Positions 60,087 through 64,000 of a DNA stretch of 64,000 nt are shown piece after piece. This DNA comes from Myxococcus landrumus (lineage in GTDB: Bacteria; Myxococcota; Myxococcia; Myxococcales; Myxococcaceae). A program made the translations under genes and the position numbers. Below the pieces are notes generated by a model that searched no databases, had not been told where the DNA came from, and saw only the letters and a list, made by a program, of their open reading frames with translations. The stretch is from positions 7,036,001 to 7,100,000 of the forward strand of contig NZ_CP071091.1 of assembly GCF_017301635.1 (NCBI RefSeq). Reading direction: 5' to 3'. Positions within the stretch are counted from its first letter, which is position 1. Each line of letters begins with the position of its first letter.

Positions 60087-61199
60087 ATGACACCGAATGT
60101 CTGTGTCGTCGGCGCAGGAGCCTTTGTTCCCTCGCGACGGGTGAGCAATGCGCGGATGGCGCGAGCCATCCCAGGGTGGCCGGCGGAGCGCATCGAGGAG
60201 AAGCTGGGCATCCGCGAGCGGCGCTTCCTGTGGGACTTCGACGAGTCGACGGGCCGCGCGATTCCTCCGCCGGAGGATGACGGCCACATCTACCCCGCCA
60301 CGAACACGGACATGTGTGAGGTGGCGTTGCGCAAGGCGCTCACGGGCTCGGGGGTGGAGGCGCGGGAGCTGGACGCGCTCTTCGTGGTGACGTGTACGCC
60401 GGATGCGCCGCACTTCAACCATGACGCCATGGCGTTGCATCAACGGCTGGGTCTGCGCGAGGACGCGTTCGCGCTGGTGGTGGACGACGGCTGCGGCGGC
60501 ACGACGTATGTGTTGGACTTGGTGAAGAAGATGATGGCGGGGGGGCGCTTCCGCACGGTGGCGGTGGTGGCGTCGGCCTTCACGTCGCCGTTGGTGAACC
60601 GGGACGTGTACCTGGACGAGCTGCCCGCGGGGCCCGGTCGGGCGAAGGCGCTCCAGGGCTATCTCTCCATGTACGTGTTTGGGGATGGGGCGGGGGCGGT
60701 GGTGCTTCAGTCGAAGGAGACTGGGGCGGACGGGGCGGGAATCCTCGCGTCGTTCTCGGGCAACGCGCACGGGGACCTGGTCATCCGCAAGGGAGGCGGC
60801 TTGTTGAAGCTGCCCTACCAGGAGGGTCGCTCACGTCCGGCGGACATGGCCTTCGTGGTGGATGGGTTTCGGGTGGCTCGGAGCTATCCGGAGTACATGC
60901 GCAAGTGTCTGGAGACGATGTGGGGGGCTCGGCCGGAGCTGCGTGGGGCGGTGAAGCGGTACTACTTTCATCAACCCAACAAACGGGTGATGGATGCCTT
61001 TGTGTCGCGAGAGGGGCTCCCGCCGGAAGCGGTGGCTTGCAATGTTGACTTGTATGGAAACACGTCGGCGGCGGGGATGCTCATCCTGCTGGCGGAGGAC
61101 TTGGAGTCGGGGCGGGTGAGCTTGGGTGCGGGGGACGTGGTGTTGGTGGCAGCCGTTGGGGCGAACATCCACTACGGGGCGCAGTTGATCCGCTTGTAG
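60087..61199 (+). CDS. 3-oxoacyl-ACP synthase III-like enzyme (KAS III)
   Basis: A 370-residue thiolase-fold condensing enzyme. The KAS III catalytic triad is in place: Cys136 (DDGCGGTTY), His295 (YFHQPNKRVM) and Asn325 (YGNTSAAGM). It condenses an acyl-CoA starter with malonyl-ACP, or performs a related starter-unit reaction. It is longer than FabH (about 320), with an acidic insertion near 55-70 (GRAIPPPEDDGHIYP), suggesting a specialised secondary or lipid pathway role. It forms a likely operon with the DUF2378 gene 41 bp downstream, driven by a sigma-54-like promoter, which suggests developmental regulation. Confidence 0.92.
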   Translation: MTPNVCVVGAGAFVPSRRVSNARMARAIPGWPAERIEEKLGIRERRFLWDFDESTGRAIPPPEDDGHIYPATNTDMCEVALRKALTGSGVEARELDALFVVTCTPDAPHFNHDAMALHQRLGLREDAFALVVDDGCGGTTYVLDLVKKMMAGGRFRTVAVVASAFTSPLVNRDVYLDELPAGPGRAKALQGYLSMYVFGDGAGAVVLQSKETGADGAGILASFSGNAHGDLVIRKGGGLLKLPYQEGRSRPADMAFVVDGFRVARSYPEYMRKCLETMWGARPELRGAVKRYYFHQPNKRVMDAFVSREGLPPEAVACNVDLYGNTSAAGMLILLAEDLESGRVSLGAGDVVLVAAVGANIHYGAQLIRL

Positions 61200-61240
61200 A
61201 ATCCAGAGGCCTCCTTCCCCCCCAACGGAGACGAAGTTTC

Positions 61241-61858
61241 ATGACAGACATGAATCCAGGATTGAACGTGCTCGAGCCACAGCTCGTGCGCGAGTTGGAA
61301 GAGCGCGTGTCACTGGCGACGCGCGAGGACACGGCTCGAGGGTTGTTCTTCAACGGAGCGCTGGGCGCGGTGAAGGTGCTGGGAGGTGACTCCGCGGTCC
61401 AGCGATGCATCGAGGCGGCGGGAGAGAAGAAGTACGTCGACTTCTTCAACTACCCGGTGGCGTCGTTCCTGAAGCTGGCCTTCACGGCGGCGCAGGTGAT
61501 GGGGCCTCAGCTGGGAGGCTTCGACTCGGCGCTGCGGAGGATGGGCGTGCAGGCGACGACGGACTTCCTGTCCTCGGCGGCGGGGAAGACGTTGTTGTTG
61601 TTGGCGTCGAACAACCCGAAGCGGATGGTGGGCAACCTGCACTCGGGCTACCGGGCGGCGGTGAGCTATGGCGAGCGCGGGGTGAAGTGGACGGGGGACA
61701 CGAGTGGTGTCTTCACCATGAAGCGAGACTTCATGACGCCGGCCTACCACGAGGGTGTGCTCCAGGCCGTCATCGAGGCGGTGGGCGGGAAGCAGGTGCA
61801 GGTGCAGGGACGGAAGACGGGTCCGCTCGACTCCGAGTATTCGCTGTCCTGGCAGTAG
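61241..61858 (+). CDS. TIGR02265/DUF2378 family protein (copy 2)
   Basis: A 205-residue paralogue of the protein at 2224-2838, sharing RG-x-F-F-N-G, F-L-K-L-A-F-T-A-A-Q-x-M-G-P-Q-L-G-G, the R-R-M-G-V-Q-A-T motif and the C-terminal Y-H-E-G-V-L-x(n)-V-Q-G-R-K-T-G-x-L-D-S-E-Y-S-L-S-W. No known catalytic residues. It is 41 bp after the KAS III gene; GGAG precedes the ATG. Its pairing with a condensing enzyme might hint at lipid or ligand binding, consistent with the V4R/HNOB-like end (inference). Confidence 0.85.
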   Translation: MTDMNPGLNVLEPQLVRELEERVSLATREDTARGLFFNGALGAVKVLGGDSAVQRCIEAAGEKKYVDFFNYPVASFLKLAFTAAQVMGPQLGGFDSALRRMGVQATTDFLSSAAGKTLLLLASNNPKRMVGNLHSGYRAAVSYGERGVKWTGDTSGVFTMKRDFMTPAYHEGVLQAVIEAVGGKQVQVQGRKTGPLDSEYSLSWQ

Positions 61859-61927
61859 TCCTCTCGCGAGCACGGCGCGGGGGGGCGCTGGGCTCGGGGG
61901 AAGACAGACACACTCGAGGGAGGACCT

Positions 61928-62503
61928 ATGTCGCGGTGGCACGCGGGAGTGAGGGTGCTGGGCGCGTTGGTGTTGCTGGCGGCGGCTCGCGAGGCGCGAG
62001 CGGGCGCGGAGCTGGAGGTGTATCGGTTTCGCACGCAGGAGGACGCGGCGAAGCCCCCGGACGCGGCGGTGTGCGCGGGAGCGCCGTTCGAGACGACGGT
62101 GAAGCTGGGGGCCAGCATCCATCGGGCTCCGCCCGGAGGAGAGCGGGAGCGGAGCGTGGGGACGGCGACGGCGTGTATCCGCATCACCGCGGCCAACCGG
62201 CTGGTGCCGGGAGAGCAGCTGCCCATGCATGTCCGCTTCACGCTGCCGGAAGGGGACTTCACGGCCTCGGGGACGTGCCAGGTGGTGAGCAACGACGTCC
62301 CGGAGGCGGGGCTGGTCCTGGCGGGGTGCGCGCTGAAGCTGGTGGAGGTGCCGGCGGGCTATCTCGGAGGCATGGTGTCGAGCACCAGCGTCTTCAACCC
62401 GAAGAAGCTGCCGGGCCATGCGACGGGCTCCTATTACACGCTGACGGTGTATCGCGGCCCGACGAAGCCGAAAGCGGCTGAGGCGAAGTCCTCGGGGCCC
62501 TGA
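61928..62503 (+). CDS. hypothetical exported protein
   Basis: A 191-residue exported protein with signal peptide (MSRWHAGVRVLGALVLLAAAREARA). Three cysteines follow in the mature part (VCAGAPF, ATACIRIT, SGTCQVV) plus a fourth (LAGCALK), enough for two disulfides; the region is beta-rich (LPMHVRFTLPEGDF). No family recognised. It lies 69 bp after the DUF2378 gene and may belong to the same operon, which would place it in a sigma-54-controlled set. Confidence 0.7.
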   Translation: MSRWHAGVRVLGALVLLAAAREARAGAELEVYRFRTQEDAAKPPDAAVCAGAPFETTVKLGASIHRAPPGGERERSVGTATACIRITAANRLVPGEQLPMHVRFTLPEGDFTASGTCQVVSNDVPEAGLVLAGCALKLVEVPAGYLGGMVSSTSVFNPKKLPGHATGSYYTLTVYRGPTKPKAAEAKSSGP

Positions 62504-62627
62504 GGCCGCGCGAGGAAGAGGGCGGGGCTTTACCACTGCCCCGTGGAGTGCCTCGGAGGTCGTTGCCCGGTGATGGGCACTTCCTCCGTTTTCGGAACCT
62601 CCGAAAGCGGAATGGTAGTGGAAGGAG

Positions 62628-63092
62628 ATGAAGCGGCTTCGATTTGTCCTGGAAGTCCACCGGGCGACGCATCGCATCGGCTTGTTCCTGGAGGCCGCCG
62701 AGCCCCCCTTGGACCTCTCCCAAGGGGAGGCCCACCTGCTGGCCTACCTGTTGGAGGCGGGGGACACCTCGCTGAGCGAGCTCCACGCGGCCTTCGCACA
62801 CAAGCGCTCCACGTTGACCAGCTACATGGACCGGCTGGAGGCGAAGCGGCTGGTGCTGAGGGAGTCGAGGCCGGAGGACCGGCGCTCCTTCCTGGTGTCG
62901 CTGACGGGGGCGGGGCGGACGTTGGCGGTCCGCGTGCACCGCCGCCTGGAGATGCTGGAGGCACAGGTGCTGGAGCGGTTGGGGGAGGAGGACGTGGAGG
63001 GCCTGATGACGGGGCTCGAGGCGCTCGCGGAGGTGGACCAGGGGAGGCCTCGCCCCAGGCGGAACAAGGCGAAGGTGAAGGGCGAAGGCTGA
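62628..63092 (+). CDS. MarR family transcriptional regulator
   Basis: A 154-residue winged-helix regulator. The HTH is LSQGEAHLLAYLLEAGDTSL followed by HAAFAHKRSTLTSYMDRLEA, and the wing is SRPEDRRSFLVSLTGAGR, with the typical D-R-R-x2-(L/V)-V-x-L-T-x-x-G pattern. Such proteins respond to phenolics or oxidants. ATG 62628 is preceded by GGAAGGAG. It faces the NTF2-like gene downstream in convergent orientation. Confidence 0.92.
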   Translation: MKRLRFVLEVHRATHRIGLFLEAAEPPLDLSQGEAHLLAYLLEAGDTSLSELHAAFAHKRSTLTSYMDRLEAKRLVLRESRPEDRRSFLVSLTGAGRTLAVRVHRRLEMLEAQVLERLGEEDVEGLMTGLEALAEVDQGRPRPRRNKAKVKGEG

Positions 63093-63151
63093 GACCCGTC
63101 ACGGCCTCCGGCGGTGGTGCCTCGGATGTGGACGTCTGGGGAGGGCGGGGG

Positions 63152-63634
63152 TCACGGAGTGGGGAGGCCGCGCTCCTGGATGTACTTGTCCAGGGAGCGT
63201 CGAGCCTGGCCTCGGACCTTGTTCCGGAGGAACGGCGTCCATCCGAGCACGAGTCCCGCGGGCCCGAGGGCCTGCCGCGACCAGGTCCAGAAGTCGAAGT
63301 GGTCGCGGTGGCGGACAATCTTGCCATCGCGGAACTCGAACTCCGCGTCGATGCGGTTGATGACCTTCCGGCCGGTGGTGGAGAAGGTGTAGTGGGCGTC
63401 CCAGTGCGCGCGGCCGGTGCGCTCATCGGCCTGGACGTCGCGGAAGGAGACCTCCAGGTCCTTGCCGCGCTCGCAGAGCATGCTCCACATGGCGGTGGTG
63501 CCTCCGTGACGCAGGCCGATGAAGACCGAGTCGGAGAACTCCACCTCGGGGTGGTAGCAGGCGTTCATGGCCTTCGCGTCGCGGCGTTGAAACGCCGAGT
63601 AGAAGTCGATGATGAGCTGCGAGTGCGGATTCAT
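63152..63634 (-). CDS. SnoaL/NTF2-like domain protein
   Basis: A 160-residue protein of the SnoaL-like/NTF2 superfamily: LIIDFYSAFQRRDAKAMNAC, YHPEVEFSDSVFIGLRHGG, and the strand pattern GRKVINRIDAEFEFRDGKIV then HRDHFDFWTWSRQALG. Such cone-shaped folds include ketosteroid isomerases and many binding proteins; the specific substrate is unknown. The Asp/His pairs (RHRDHFDFW) could serve catalysis. It ends 60 bp from the MarR gene (convergent). Confidence 0.88.
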   Translation of the reverse strand: MNPHSQLIIDFYSAFQRRDAKAMNACYHPEVEFSDSVFIGLRHGGTTAMWSMLCERGKDLEVSFRDVQADERTGRAHWDAHYTFSTTGRKVINRIDAEFEFRDGKIVRHRDHFDFWTWSRQALGPAGLVLGWTPFLRNKVRGQARRSLDKYIQERGLPTP

Positions 63635-63841
63635 GGTGCAGGTCTATCAGACCGGGGCTCTTCCCTGTGTGAGGGGGGAGAATCTCGGTGGGACAGGGGG
63701 GGCTTCGAGGCGGGCTGCCGCGGAAGACCTCCGTCGCTTCGTTGGGGATGCGGAGTGAGGTGTCCTGGGGTGTAAGGCGTTGGACCGTCGGGGTGCGGAA
63801 TCGCGCGGCGAAGGTGGCGCACACATGGCAAATTGCGCCTC

Positions 63842-64000
63842 ATGGCTCTCGACATCGTTATCTGGCCGCACAAGGTTCTCACCACATCCACCAAGCCCGT
63901 GACGGACTTTGGTCCCGCGCTCCAGGCGCTCCTGGACCAGATGGCCGAGTCCATGAAGGAAGCCGAGGGCATTGGCATCGCCGCCAACCAGGTGGGCGAG
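63842..64000 (+). CDS. def: peptide deformylase (partial, runs off the window)
   Basis: The first 53 codons of a peptide deformylase, which removes the formyl group from nascent chains. The opening (LDIVIWPHKVLTTSTKPV) and motif I G-I-G-I-A-A-N-Q-V-G are typical; motifs II (EGC-S) and III (HE-x2-H) lie beyond the window, so metal binding cannot be checked. The gene runs plus and begins 207 bp from the divergent NTF2-like gene. Confidence 0.9.
   Translation, partial: MALDIVIWPHKVLTTSTKPVTDFGPALQALLDQMAESMKEAEGIGIAANQVGE

Noticed and set aside
1..64000. Prophage, plasmid, secretion or biosynthetic gene cluster
   Set aside because: No integrase, terminase, transposase, replication gene, multi-gene secretion set or multi-enzyme synthase was found; codon use is uniform.

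Overview
The window is about 69% GC, has almost no spacer between many same-strand genes, and is rich in two-component proteins, Ser/Thr kinases, lipoproteins and one-component regulators. Two proteins belong to the myxobacterial paralogous family TIGR02265/DUF2378, and strong candidate sigma-54 (GG-N10-GC) promoters are present. Together these point to a Myxococcus-like delta-proteobacterium (Myxococcota, Cystobacterineae). It reads as ordinary chromosome: no integrase, transposase, plasmid or phage module, CRISPR array, rRNA or tRNA was seen. About 60 genes are supported.

Layout. 1-9 kb: exported beta-rich protein pair, DUF3817 membrane protein, DUF2378 protein, small outer-membrane barrel, monofunctional proline dehydrogenase, hemerythrin-like protein, an AT-hook/Cys-His protein, tryptophan 2,3-dioxygenase and an RMD1/DUF155 protein. 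9-18 kb: a four-GAF histidine kinase followed by a fusion of tandem MshEN (c-di-GMP-type) domains, a receiver and a class III nucleotide cyclase; then a GspG-like protein, a three-domain universal stress protein, a degenerate sigma-54-activator ATPase, a macrodomain hydrolase and two unknown small proteins. 18.1-18.7 kb is a non-coding array of hairpin repeats at a convergent gene junction. 18.7-28 kb: SCO copper chaperone, unknown 484-residue protein, GAF kinase, a redox operon (four-helix His-rich membrane protein, YceI, double-Rieske protein), and a TPR-like/kelch lipoprotein pair. 28-33 kb (minus strand): a possibly frameshifted gene, a protein with nuclease-like signature, a small acidic protein, a probable pseudokinase and an active Ser/Thr kinase, divergent from two tandem XRE regulators. 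33.8-38.8 kb: a translationally coupled phosphorelay operon (receiver; hybrid kinase; REC-HPt-REC-REC-GGDEF). 38.8-49.7 kb: LVIVD lipoprotein, CPYC flavin disulfide reductase-like protein with an AraC regulator, LysR/S9 peptidase divergent pair, zinc-ribbon/TM protein, a lipoprotein of the S37 peptidase family lacking its catalytic residues, and TruB. 49.7-64 kb: a protein of four DxDxN repeats behind dyads and a sigma-54-like promoter, transketolase, MoxR/VWA pair, second AT-hook/Cys-His paralogue, a protein with an SSB-like acidic tail, MASE1 kinase, a KAS III plus DUF2378 operon behind a sigma-54-like promoter with three upstream dyads, MarR and NTF2-like proteins, and the start of peptide deformylase.

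How the parts work together. The strongest theme is layered signalling: kinases sit next to multi-receiver or nucleotide second-messenger outputs (9-13.6 kb, cAMP/cGMP with a predicted c-di-GMP sensor; 33.8-38.8 kb, c-di-GMP). Several proteins appear to be dead or rewired family members (pseudokinase at 29.9 kb, pseudo-AAA+ at 15.7 kb, catalytically stripped S37 at 47.3 kb, receivers lacking Asp or Lys). The features most worth following are the hairpin array (18.1-18.7 kb), the SSB-tailed protein (57.2 kb), the AT-hook/Cys-His pair (6.1 and 56.3 kb), and the two sigma-54-like promoters with upstream dyads (49.7 and 59.9 kb). All functional statements come from reading motifs by eye; no database search was possible.
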